64,000 bases of DNA from Clostridium jeddahitimonense (GTDB lineage: Bacteria; Bacillota; Clostridia; Clostridiales; Clostridiaceae). This document shows, one piece after another, positions 54,921-63,534 of the stretch. The translations under genes and the position numbers were made by a program. How positions within the stretch are numbered: the stretch's first letter is position 1; the number at the start of each line of letters is the position of its first letter. The DNA lies in assembly GCA_000753455.2 (NCBI GenBank), contig LM994670.1, forward strand, positions 2,264,855 through 2,328,854. Reading direction: 5' to 3'. The notes under the pieces were generated by a model, which ran no database searches, was not told the DNA's origin, and saw nothing but the letters and a program-made list of their open reading frames with translations.

Positions 54921-54939
54921 AAATTTTGCCACTTTTTTA

Positions 54940-56211
54940 TTACTTACTCAAAAGTTTATCTAAATATATAGATTTCATCTGTTCACTTGCCATAGCTTTT
55001 TTTACAGGTGATAACTTAAGAATAGACGAAAGTATTGCCGCCATAGCCCTATGGCTTACTAAAGCTCTATTATCGAAAATTAGATTTGCTAATTGTCCTT
55101 TTTCTATTGCCATAAGTACAACTCTGTGAACTGAAGTAGCAGGTGTTATTATTCTTTTCCCCCTAGATTTTAGCATTATACTACTTTTAAAACAATTTCT
55201 AACACATACTCCACATCCTAAGCATAAATCTTCGTCTACCTTTGCTACAACCTTTTCTATAGGAGTATTCTCATTTATAGTTACCAGCTTTATTGCCCCT
55301 ACTGGACATTCTTTAACACACTTACCACATTTCATACAAGTATTTTCATCTATATATGCAATATAATTTGTTGTTTCAACTGGATGCATTACTCCAAACT
55401 TTTTTGCGGCTACCATAGCTTCGCAACAACATCCACAACAATTACAAATAAAGTTTACCCCTTTTCTTACATTTTCTCCACATTGAACTAAGTTATTTTC
55501 ATAAGCAACTTCTAATAGTTCTAAACATTCTGATACATCTACTTTCCTTGCATACTCATGTTTAATTAAAGATGTTGCAGTATTATTAAATGTCATACAT
55601 ATATCCATAGGCGCATCACAAGCCTTACCAACGTGTTGCATCTTATGCCTACAATAACAAATACTTATCCCTATATCTGTTGCAGTTTTTATTATATGTG
55701 ATGCTCTTTCATAATCTAAAACTTCTACAGAATTATCCGAGCTTAAAACACTTTCTTGTACATATACTCTTCCTAATTTAGTCTCTGCACTATAAAATAA
55801 TTCTTTTATAAAGTCTTCTTCAACATTCATGTATTGATAATATAACTCTCCTAAAAGCTTTTGATCTATATCTCCTCTAGTCCTCATCATACTAAATTCT
55901 AAAAAACCTGCCATTGGAGGTGGTAATAAAAAGGTTCTTTTACCATCCTGTTCAATATCTAAAAGTATTGCCCTACCTGCTAATTTATCTAAAATTTTAG
56001 TAGCTTCTCCTACCTTAATTCCCCATATATTTGCTGCTTTTTCTGTAGTAAAGGCTTTAATAGGAAGTTGTGCTACAAGCTCTGCCTCTTTTTTATCAAA
56101 AAGCATTTCAAGTATTTTATAAAGTGTTTCTGATGCTGGTGCTCCTTGCGGAAATCTATTTAGCCTTTCCTCCAAACTTTTATATGCTGATTTTCCTACT
56201 ACATGTGACAT
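54940..56211 (-). CDS. polyferredoxin-like 4Fe-4S protein with winged-helix-like start
   Basis: 423 aa. Residues about 40-110 look like a winged helix (FTTEKAANIWGIKVGEATKILDKL). The centre has clustered cysteines, CYCRHKMQHVGKAC and CNCCGCC; two ferredoxin-type motifs follow, CMKCGKCVKECP and CLGCGVCVRNC. It therefore probably carries at least two [4Fe-4S] clusters and moves electrons, or senses. No flavin or substrate domain is visible. The ATG follows GGAG. It stands alone, just upstream of the ATPase riboswitch and downstream of an RNase Z-like gene. The partner is unknown. Confidence 0.8.
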   Translation of the reverse strand: MSHVVGKSAYKSLEERLNRFPQGAPASETLYKILEMLFDKKEAELVAQLPIKAFTTEKAANIWGIKVGEATKILDKLAGRAILLDIEQDGKRTFLLPPPMAGFLEFSMMRTRGDIDQKLLGELYYQYMNVEEDFIKELFYSAETKLGRVYVQESVLSSDNSVEVLDYERASHIIKTATDIGISICYCRHKMQHVGKACDAPMDICMTFNNTATSLIKHEYARKVDVSECLELLEVAYENNLVQCGENVRKGVNFICNCCGCCCEAMVAAKKFGVMHPVETTNYIAYIDENTCMKCGKCVKECPVGAIKLVTINENTPIEKVVAKVDEDLCLGCGVCVRNCFKSSIMLKSRGKRIITPATSVHRVVLMAIEKGQLANLIFDNRALVSHRAMAAILSSILKLSPVKKAMASEQMKSIYLDKLLSK

Positions 56212-56289
56212 ACTTAGTCTCCTTTTATAACCATAGTAAATTTAATATATATTTTAAATATGAGTTGAATAAGCTCTATTATTTGCTAA

Positions 56290-57231
56290 CTAATCTGTAA
56301 ATTTTATTGTTTTTATAATTCTATCATAGGCTACTACTGTATTATAAAATATACTAGTAGCATTAATTAAATACATTTCAGGTTCTATTAATGAAGGGCT
56401 AAAATGAGTTAACAAAAGTTCTTTCACCATCCCCTCTTTTGCTAAATTTGCCGCTTCACTAAATGTCATATGTTTGTTTTTTATAGCTTTTTCCATATCT
56501 TCATTATTCCCATATGTTCCCTCACATATAAAAAGATCACTTCTTGAAATGAAATTTATTATTTCTTTTATCGGCCTACTGTCTGTTATATAACTAATTT
56601 TAATTCCCTTTCTTATATCTCCTAAAACCATATCTTTTGTATATATTATATTATCTTCTTTTACACTTTCTACTTTCTGTAATGTGCTCCATAGTTTTCT
56701 AGGAACATTATTTACTTCTGCTTTATTAACATCAAACTTAGGGCGTCTATTAATAATAAAATTATATCCAATACATGATGCTGAATGATCAAGCTCTAGA
56801 CTATTTATGATAATATCTCCTTCAAACCTATCTTCAAAGTTCATCCTATTCTTATCAACTGATAATTTTATATTATGTGGATTTTCAATTATAATAAGTT
56901 CATATGGTAAATATGGACATATAACTCTAAGACCTTTAATAACATCCTTTATTCCCTTTGGTCCTAAAATTATAATTGGTTCCTCTCTTCCTGAATTGCC
57001 TATAGTGCCTAAAAGTCCTGGTAGCCCTACAATATGGTCACCATGGCTATGAGTTATACATATTACATCAATACTTTTAAATCCCCATCCTAAAATTCTC
57101 ATAGATACCTGAGTGCCTTCCCCTGAATCAATAAGTATTTTTCTACCTTTGAAATTTATAAGAGCAGCAGATAAATACCTCTCAACCATAGGCATCCCTC
57201 CCCCTGTTCCTAGCATAGCTATGTCAACCAT
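56290..57231 (-). CDS. RNase Z-like MBL-fold hydrolase
   Basis: 313 aa with the RNase Z layout: MLGTGGGMPMVERYLSA at the start, metal motif THSHGDHIVGLPGLL, and the downstream histidines in LDHSASC, YITDSRPIKE, EGTYGN and LTHFSP. The length matches bacterial RNase Z (about 300-310 aa), which removes tRNA 3' trailers; the flexible arm segment seems present. Many clostridial tRNAs already encode CCA, as does the one in this window, so its main RNA target is uncertain. The ATG follows AGGAGG. Confidence 0.85.
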   Translation of the reverse strand: MVDIAMLGTGGGMPMVERYLSAALINFKGRKILIDSGEGTQVSMRILGWGFKSIDVICITHSHGDHIVGLPGLLGTIGNSGREEPIIILGPKGIKDVIKGLRVICPYLPYELIIIENPHNIKLSVDKNRMNFEDRFEGDIIINSLELDHSASCIGYNFIINRRPKFDVNKAEVNNVPRKLWSTLQKVESVKEDNIIYTKDMVLGDIRKGIKISYITDSRPIKEIINFISRSDLFICEGTYGNNEDMEKAIKNKHMTFSEAANLAKEGMVKELLLTHFSPSLIEPEMYLINATSIFYNTVVAYDRIIKTIKFTD

Positions 57232-57262
57232 AAAATTTCCTCCTAAGTCCTATATAAGAAAA

Positions 57263-57286
57263 GACGTTGCATTTTCTTGCAACGCC
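57263..57286 (-). terminator. terminator of the MntR-like gene
   Basis: A 7-bp stem CGTTGCA/TGCAACG (57265-57271, 57278-57284) with flanking GC pair, then TTTTCTTATAT on the minus strand. Confidence 0.75.
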
Positions 57287-57392
57287 TCATAATCACATTT
57301 AGATAACTGTTTATCTATTATGATTATATTTTATATTATTCATATAGATAAAATTTTTATACCTATTTCAATAAAATTTATAATAAATATAG

Positions 57393-57881
57393 TTAACTTT
57401 TTATATCCTTAGATAAACTTTTATCTTTATATTCTAGAAACTTATCTAATATTTCTTTATTTTCATAAAAAAATCCATTTAATAAATGTATATTATTTAC
57501 AGTTTTTTTACTAATAACGTGTTCTATCAGCTCAGTTTCAACTAATAAATTATCTTCTCCACCTAAAAGCCTTAAAAAATCTTCTAAAATATTATGTCTA
57601 TATAATAAAAAATGTCCTATTTCTATCCCCTTTGGTGTCAATGTTATAACTCCATATTTCTCATAATTTATCAGTTTCAATTTTCCTAATTTTTGAACCA
57701 TTTTACTAGCTGATGAATCCTTAACATTTAATAAACTGGCTAACTTACTTAATCTAATATAGCCATCAGCTAAATATCCCCTATAAATCATCTCTAAATA
57801 ATCTTCCATCGATGAAGTAAGTAAATTATTTGTATATGATTGAATTTCATACCCTCTAGTTGTATAAAAATTTTCTTCCAT
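57393..57881 (-). CDS. MntR/DtxR-family metalloregulator
   Basis: 162 aa from ATG 57881, 8-9 nt after AAGGTGG; a GTG four codons upstream lies in the site. Winged helix at about 24-85 and a dimer domain after. The ligands D27, E30, H96, E117, E120 and H121 match MntR (D8, E11, H77, E99, E102, H103), so the metal site is MntR-type rather than DtxR/IdeR-type, which would have M and C. An N-terminal extension of about 20 residues is present. It is divergent from feoAB and probably represses them (and itself) with Fe(II) or Mn(II). Confidence 0.88.
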   Translation of the reverse strand: MEENFYTTRGYEIQSYTNNLLTSSMEDYLEMIYRGYLADGYIRLSKLASLLNVKDSSASKMVQKLGKLKLINYEKYGVITLTPKGIEIGHFLLYRHNILEDFLRLLGGEDNLLVETELIEHVISKKTVNNIHLLNGFFYENKEILDKFLEYKDKSLSKDIKS

Positions 57882-57958
57882 ATATATCACCACCTTAATA
57901 TATTTTTTTATTTTTTCTCCTCTAATTTGACACCATTTTTATCTATACTCATACCTTG

Positions 57959-57991
57959 TTAGTGTAGGGAAACTTTCTTTCCCATCACTAA
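57959..57991. promoter_or_regulatory. inverted repeat upstream of feoA
   Basis: TTAGTG TA GGGAAA (57959-57972) and TTTCCC AT CACTAA (57978-57991) form a dyad around CTTTC in the divergent promoter region, 26 nt before feoA. It is the best candidate for the metalloregulator site, but could also be a leader hairpin. Confidence 0.5.
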
Positions 57992-58016
57992 AAAACTTAG
58001 GGAGGAGAAAATCAAT

Positions 58017-58253
58017 ATGAAAAACCAACTTACTCTAGATAAATTAGAAATAGGTCAAAAGTGTAAAGTTGTTTCACTTAACTCTACTGGTTCAATTAGA
58101 AGAAGACTTTTAGACTTGGGATTAATTGGCGACACAGAAATAGAGGCTCTCCAACAAAGTCCATCTGGAGATCCTATAGCATATTTGATACGTGGTGCAG
58201 TTATAGCATTACGTAATGAGGATTCTTCACAAATATCAGTAGAATTATTATAA
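58017..58253 (+). CDS. feoA: ferrous iron transport protein A
   Basis: 78-aa SH3-like cytoplasmic protein that assists FeoB. Conserved family stretch GQKCKVVSLNSTGSIRRRLLDLGLI and the C-terminal YLIRGAVIALRNED. The ATG follows GGGAGGAG. It is 73 nt upstream of feoB, in the same direction. Confidence 0.94.
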   Translation: MKNQLTLDKLEIGQKCKVVSLNSTGSIRRRLLDLGLIGDTEIEALQQSPSGDPIAYLIRGAVIALRNEDSSQISVELL

Positions 58254-58326
58254 ATATATTAAATTTTTATATTTATTATTCACTTAGAAATTTTAATAAT
58301 TTATCAATTCTTTTTTGGAGGTTAAT

Positions 58327-60477
58327 ATGGGATTAACAAAAGGTTCTACTGGTGTCTCTGCAATAGACCATGAACTAAAAATAATTAAAGAATCAGAAGA
58401 TGATAAAGTTATTGCACTTGCAGGTAATCCAAATGTAGGTAAGAGTACTGTATTTAATAGTTTGACTGGACTAAAACAACATACAGGAAATTGGCCTGGA
58501 AAGACAGTTACAAATGCTCAAGGTAGATGTGTTCATAAGGATAGGGGATTCATTATGGTTGATATTCCTGGTACCTATTCCCTTATGGCTAATTCAGTAG
58601 AAGAAGAAGTTGCTAGAGACTTTATCTGTTTCGGCAATCCTGATGCTACCATAGTAGTTGTAGATGCTACTTGCTTGGAAAGAAACCTTAATTTAGTATT
58701 ACAAACTATAGAAATTACTAGCAATGTAATTGTATGTGTAAACCTTATGGATGAAGCAAAAAGAAAGGGAATTACTGTAGACCTCACAAAGTTATCTTTA
58801 TTACTAGGTGTTCCATGTATAGGTACAAGTGCTTCCATAGGTGAAGGATTAGATATTTTAATAGATACTATATATAATTTGACTAATAATAAAATTAAAA
58901 CTAATCCTATTAAAATAAAATACGATGAATCTATTGAAGCTTCACTTTCTATTATAGTTAACACTCTAAATACCTTAAATATTAATAATCTTAACTTGCG
59001 TTGGTTAGCTCTAAAGCTTTTAGAGGACGATAAAACCTTATTAGAGTCTATAAATAAATATCTTAATTTAGATATTCTTAGTATTGATTCTGTTAATGAT
59101 AGCATCATAAAAAGCAGAGAACTTCTTAATTACAATAATATAGATACTGATGCATTAAGAGATGATATAGTTTCTATATTAATATCTAAATGTGAAAAGC
59201 TAAGTAGGTCTGTTACTTCTTTTAATAACTTAGAATATAACAGCAGGGATAGAAAGATAGATAAGTACCTTACATCCAAAAAATTTGGTATTCCTTTAAT
59301 GATATTATTGCTAGCAATAATATTTTGGATAACTATAACCGGTGCTAATGTACCATCTGCTTTACTTGCTGACGGATTATTTTGGATTCAAGATAGACTT
59401 ACTGAATTTTTCCTATGGCTTGGTACTCCACATTGGGTTGAAGGTGTTTTAGTGCAAGGTATATATAGAGTTTTAGCTTGGGTTATATCTGTAATGCTTC
59501 CTCCAATGGCAATATTTTTCCCTCTATTCACATTATTAGAGGATTTAGGATACTTACCTAGGGTAGCCTTTAACTTGGATAATTTCTTTAAAAAGTGCTC
59601 TGCATGTGGTAAACAAGCTCTTACAATGTGCATGGGATTTGGATGTAATGCAGCCGGAATTATAGGATGTAGAATCATAGACTCTCCAAGAGAAAGATTA
59701 ATAGCTATTATTACAAATAACTTTGTTCCTTGTAATGGTAGATTTCCAACACTAATCGCTATAATTTCTATGTTCTTTGTTGGTATGTTTACTGGTCCAT
59801 TTCAATCTATACTTTCAACGCTTATTTTAACATCAGTAATACTTCTAGGAGTATTTATGACATTTATCATATCAAAAATACTATCTAAAACAATTTTAAA
59901 AGGTATCCCATCATCTTTCACTCTTGAACTTCCCCCTTATAGAAAACCTCAAATAGGTAAAGTTTTAGTTAGATCTATTTTTGATAGAACCTTATTCGTA
60001 TTAGGGCGAGCTATTGTTATAGCTGCACCAGCTGGACTAGTAATTTGGATAATGGCAAATATTTCTGTAGGTGATTTAAGCTTACTATCTTATTGTGCAA
60101 ACTTTTTAGATCCTTTTGCTCACTTGATAGGTTTAGATGGATATATTTTAATGGCATTTATTTTAGGATTTCCTGCTAACGAAATAGTAATTCCAATAAT
60201 CTTGATGAGTTACACCGCTTCAGGAACAATATTCGAATTAGATAATATAGTCCATCTTAGAGAATTATTAGTTGCTAACGGTTGGACTTGGGTTACTGCT
60301 GTATCTGTAATGTTATTCTCACTAATGCACTGGCCTTGTAGTACTACCTGCTTAACAATAAAAAAAGAAACTCAGAGCTGGAAATGGACTGCACTCTCAT
60401 TTTTAATACCTACAGCTACAGGAATTGTTATCTGCTTTGTTTTCAATACTGTTGTTAAACTTTTAGGAATTGGATAA
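58327..60477 (+). CDS. feoB: ferrous iron transport protein B
   Basis: 716-aa Fe(II) importer from ATG 58327, 6 nt after GGAGG; a TTG start four codons upstream lies on the ribosome site. N-terminal G domain: GNPNVGKST (33-41), DIPG (79-82), NLMDEAKRK; GDI region next; then membrane domain with two gate regions (CSACGKQALTMCMGFGCNAAGI and the second NEIVIPIILMSYT). The last gate half with HWPCSTT is present. It is followed by a 265-bp gap containing an unusual repeat array. Confidence 0.96.
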   Translation: MGLTKGSTGVSAIDHELKIIKESEDDKVIALAGNPNVGKSTVFNSLTGLKQHTGNWPGKTVTNAQGRCVHKDRGFIMVDIPGTYSLMANSVEEEVARDFICFGNPDATIVVVDATCLERNLNLVLQTIEITSNVIVCVNLMDEAKRKGITVDLTKLSLLLGVPCIGTSASIGEGLDILIDTIYNLTNNKIKTNPIKIKYDESIEASLSIIVNTLNTLNINNLNLRWLALKLLEDDKTLLESINKYLNLDILSIDSVNDSIIKSRELLNYNNIDTDALRDDIVSILISKCEKLSRSVTSFNNLEYNSRDRKIDKYLTSKKFGIPLMILLLAIIFWITITGANVPSALLADGLFWIQDRLTEFFLWLGTPHWVEGVLVQGIYRVLAWVISVMLPPMAIFFPLFTLLEDLGYLPRVAFNLDNFFKKCSACGKQALTMCMGFGCNAAGIIGCRIIDSPRERLIAIITNNFVPCNGRFPTLIAIISMFFVGMFTGPFQSILSTLILTSVILLGVFMTFIISKILSKTILKGIPSSFTLELPPYRKPQIGKVLVRSIFDRTLFVLGRAIVIAAPAGLVIWIMANISVGDLSLLSYCANFLDPFAHLIGLDGYILMAFILGFPANEIVIPIILMSYTASGTIFELDNIVHLRELLVANGWTWVTAVSVMLFSLMHWPCSTTCLTIKKETQSWKWTALSFLIPTATGIVICFVFNTVVKLLGIG

Positions 60478-60481
60478 ATAA

Positions 60482-60754
60482 GTTGTTCGCTACGCTCTCA
60501 AAAAGAAATATTACCTTTGGCAAGGGAAATATGTAGCTAAAGCTACAGAGAAATATTCAGCAAGCTGAAGAAAAATGCGTGACTAAAGTTATAGAAAACC
60601 ATGGCTACAGTACGAATCTTATATATGCCGCAGTCACATTTATCTACACTGAAAGTGTATATTTCTCTTCACCAAAGGTGAACATTTCTCAGTCCAAAGG
60701 ACATATTTCTCTTAGCGTTAGCTAACTTTTCTCTTATAAGCTTTAGCGAACAAC
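60482..60754. repeat. array of short palindromes with inverted ends
   Basis: Terminal inverted repeats GTTGTTCGCTA (60482-60492) and TAGCGAACAAC (60744-60754) enclose at least six palindromes: CCTTTGGCAAGG (60514-60525), GTAGCTAAAGCTAC (60533-60546), TTCAGCAAGCTGAA (60556-60569), TACACTGAAAGTGTA (60645-60659), TTCACCAAAGGTGAA (60668-60682), GTCCAAAGGAC (60692-60702), and TTAGCGTTAGCTAA (60712-60725). The left half uses spacers like AGAGAAATAT and the right half its complement ATATTTCTCT. The right end overlaps the last codons of the PduX-like gene. Confidence 0.85.
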
Positions 60755-61573
60755 ACTATCCAAGGTTTCTACAATAATCTTTTCATATCCATTAATATTT
60801 ATATTTTTAATTCTTTTCATTTTTTCTTCATCTATATTATCAAAAATTATTCCTAACATATCTCCACTATGGGCTCCTATAATACCTAAACCACCAAGTA
60901 ACTTATTTATCTCTAGCACCTCTTCTAAAATATTATACTTTAATCTATGTTGGTTTCTAATTATACTTTCAGTAGATACCTTAGCTAATTTTTTAATATC
61001 CTTATCTTCAAATGCTTCTCTTAACTCTCCAAGCAAATCATCTATTTTTTTTAACGGTTGTAGTTCCTTGCTATTATACTCTACAGTATCCACCACATTT
61101 TCTCCAATAAAGCATAAAACATGAAATTTAAAATAGTTACCAACTTTTTCTGTAACTTTTCCTTCTTTATAGTCAAATATAGTAGCTTTATCAAATATAA
61201 TACTATCTGTAGGTTCTATTTTTAAGCAATGTTTTATAAGTTCTTCTTGATTAAATTTCCTATCTATTAATCTTAATAACCCATTATAAATTGCAGATAA
61301 ATCTGCTGTACTGCTAGCAAATCCTTTTCCTTTAGGTATTGTAGAATTTATAGAAAGTGCTATTTTCCAATTTCTATATCCCCATTTATCTAAAATATTG
61401 TCTATAAATCTATAAGACTTTATATATTCTCTTTCATTATCTCTTTCCTTTTCATCTGATAATATTATTTCTGTATATAAATTTATGGGACAAGATAATA
61501 AAACATCTATTCCATTATATTTCCCTTGAATTATTTCTCCAACACTACCTGGATATCTTTCTATTACTTCCAT
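60743..61573 (-). CDS. GHMP-kinase, PduX-like L-threonine kinase
   Basis: 276-aa GHMP kinase. Start VIERYPGSVGEIIQGKYNGID and the phosphate loop STIPKGKGFASSTADLSA match PduX, which phosphorylates L-threonine for the aminopropanol part of cobalamin; it lacks the C-terminal features of homoserine or mevalonate kinases. The last codons (GTT GTT CGC TAA) lie inside the right end of the palindrome array. It sits downstream of a FecCD-type importer, consistent with corrinoid salvage. The link to cobalamin is likely but no cob gene is in the window. Confidence 0.8.
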   Translation of the reverse strand: MEVIERYPGSVGEIIQGKYNGIDVLLSCPINLYTEIILSDEKERDNEREYIKSYRFIDNILDKWGYRNWKIALSINSTIPKGKGFASSTADLSAIYNGLLRLIDRKFNQEELIKHCLKIEPTDSIIFDKATIFDYKEGKVTEKVGNYFKFHVLCFIGENVVDTVEYNSKELQPLKKIDDLLGELREAFEDKDIKKLAKVSTESIIRNQHRLKYNILEEVLEINKLLGGLGIIGAHSGDMLGIIFDNIDEEKMKRIKNININGYEKIIVETLDSVVR

Positions 61574-61624
61574 AGTTCCCCTCTTTTGTTTTGCCTTACA
61601 AAATTATTTTTCTATAAAAAAATA

Positions 61625-61655
61625 TAGCTAAAGTCATATTATATAACTCTAGCTA
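61625..61655 (-). terminator. terminator of the ABC importer operon
   Basis: A 10-bp stem with one wobble, TAGCTAAAGT (61625-61634) / ACTCTAGCTA (61646-61655), then ATATTTTTTT on the minus strand. Confidence 0.75.
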
Positions 61656-61698
61656 CATTTTTGTCATCTCAAATTTTAATATTATAAATAATGTAGAA

Positions 61699-62466
61699 CT
61701 ATATTATTGGTAGTATATATCTTTTATTATTATCATTATAAATCTCTACATCAATATTATATACTTTTTTAATATTTTCCCTTGTCATCACCTTATCAGC
61801 TTCTCCAATATCAATAATCTCCCCATCTTTTAGCATAATTATCTCATCACTAAATAATGATACTAAATTTAAATCATGAAGAACTGCAATAATTACTTTA
61901 TCATTGCATATATCTTTAAATATTTTTAAAAACTCTATTTGGTACTGCAAATCTAAATGTGATGTCGGCTCATCTAATAAAATTATATCCGTATCTTGTG
62001 CTAGTGCTCTAGCTGCAATTACTCTTTGTAGTTCACCACCACTTAACTCCGTAACTAACTTATCTCTAACCTTCCATATATCTGCCTTTTCCATAGATTT
62101 TTTTACTATATCTCTATCCTCATTATTATATCCTTCGAACCTACCTTTATGAGGAACTCTTCCCATCATTACTACATCATAAACTTTAAATTCGTAATTA
62201 ATATGGATATTTTGAGGAACTGATGCTAATATCTTAGCTATTTCTTTTGACTTCATAGAAATTAAATCTTTATTATCTATAAATACTGTATTTTTATTAG
62301 GAGATAATAAACTACTTATATTTTTTATTAGCGTAGTCTTACCACATCCATTTGGTCCAATTATAGAATAGAATTTACCTTTATTAAAATTTAAGGTTAT
62401 TCCTTTTAATATTTCTTTTTCATCATAAGAAAATTTTATATTATCTATATGTATTAAAGATTTCAT
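61699..62466 (-). CDS. ABC importer ATP-binding protein, FecE/BtuD-like
   Basis: 255-aa ATPase for a type II importer of siderophore, heme or cobalamin. Walker A GPNGCGKTT (about 36-44), Q loop SVPQNI, signature LSGGELQR, Walker B DIILLDEPTSHLD, switch His in AVLHDLN. ATG at 62466 is 6 nt after the permease stop. Together with a FecCD permease and a binding protein, it forms a full importer. The transported chelate is not fixed by this sequence; the PduX-like neighbour hints at cobalamin. Confidence 0.9.
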   Translation of the reverse strand: MKSLIHIDNIKFSYDEKEILKGITLNFNKGKFYSIIGPNGCGKTTLIKNISSLLSPNKNTVFIDNKDLISMKSKEIAKILASVPQNIHINYEFKVYDVVMMGRVPHKGRFEGYNNEDRDIVKKSMEKADIWKVRDKLVTELSGGELQRVIAARALAQDTDIILLDEPTSHLDLQYQIEFLKIFKDICNDKVIIAVLHDLNLVSLFSDEIIMLKDGEIIDIGEADKVMTRENIKKVYNIDVEIYNDNNKRYILPII

Positions 62467-62472
62467 TCTATT

Positions 62473-63513
62473 CTATCCTTTCTTATATTTATTCAATAAG
62501 AATATAAAATATGGTGCACCTATCATAGCTGTTACTGCTCCAATTGGCAATTCCGCTGGTGATGCTATAGTTCTGGCTACAGTATCTGCTAATACTAAAA
62601 ATATAGCTCCTCCTAGTGCCGCAAATGGGAAGAAATACTTATGTTCCGGTCCAACAATCATACGCACAATATGAGGAATAATAAGGCCTACAAATCCAAT
62701 TATTCCATTAAAAGCTGTACTAGCTCCAATAATAAATGAAGATACTATTACTACTCTTTTTACTAGCTTATTAGTATCAATCCCTAAGCTTTTAGCTGTA
62801 TCATCTCCTGTAAGAATAATATCTAGGTCTCTAGAATTGATTGTAAGATATATTACTCCTAGTATAACACATGGTCCTACAATAGATATTGTTTTCCAAC
62901 TTGATGTACTTAAGCCTCCCATAGTCCAGAAAACTATACTTTCAAGTTTATCCTCATTCATAATCATAAGTGTAGATTGTATTGCATTCATAAGCAAACT
63001 TATTGCTACCCCTGAAAGAAGAATATTAGTTGTTGAAACTCTTCTTCCAACTCTACCTAAAGTATAAACTAAAAAGGTAGTAAACATAGCGCCTGCAAAT
63101 GCACATAAAGTTGTTAAACTAAAGCTAAAAAAGCTACTTCTTAAATCAAAAAATATTGCAATAGTAGCTCCAAGAGCTGCTCCAGATGATATTCCTAAAA
63201 CAAATGGATCTGCCATTGGATTTTTAAATACCGCCTGATAACTTCCTCCTACAACAGCTAAACCCATTCCAACTATAGAAGCCATAACTATTCTAGGTAG
63301 TCTTAGCTTAAATATAATTAGAGCGTGGGTATTAACTTCCCCACCCTCTAATGTGTTACCTATGAAGGGTATCTTTGTAAAAATAGTAGAAAATACATCT
63401 TTAACACTTATTGATGCAGACCCTACAGATACTGCTATCATTGTTAAAAGTATAAAAGCTATAATTAATATCACAAAACATTTCCATTTATTTTTTCTAA
63501 TAATATCCTTCAT
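62473..63513 (-). CDS. FecCD-family ABC importer permease
   Basis: 346-aa membrane protein with about 9-10 segments, the layout of BtuC and FhuB. Conserved IVGMGLAVVGGSYQAVFKNPMADPFVLGISSGAALGA and NGIIGFVGLIIPHIVRMIVGPEHK match the family. It sits 21 nt after the binding-protein gene and 6 nt before the ATPase, so all are one unit. Confidence 0.92.
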   Translation of the reverse strand: MKDIIRKNKWKCFVILIIAFILLTMIAVSVGSASISVKDVFSTIFTKIPFIGNTLEGGEVNTHALIIFKLRLPRIVMASIVGMGLAVVGGSYQAVFKNPMADPFVLGISSGAALGATIAIFFDLRSSFFSFSLTTLCAFAGAMFTTFLVYTLGRVGRRVSTTNILLSGVAISLLMNAIQSTLMIMNEDKLESIVFWTMGGLSTSSWKTISIVGPCVILGVIYLTINSRDLDIILTGDDTAKSLGIDTNKLVKRVVIVSSFIIGASTAFNGIIGFVGLIIPHIVRMIVGPEHKYFFPFAALGGAIFLVLADTVARTIASPAELPIGAVTAMIGAPYFIFLLNKYKKG

Positions 63514-63534
63514 AAAACTTTTCCTCTTTATTTA

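Noticed and set aside
58575-59108. A 177-codon minus-strand frame
   Set aside because: Antisense shadow of feoB, with no start site and no family match.
60482-60754. CRISPR array
   Set aside because: The repeated units are not identical, spacers are only about 10 nt and conserved rather than unique, and no cas genes are present.
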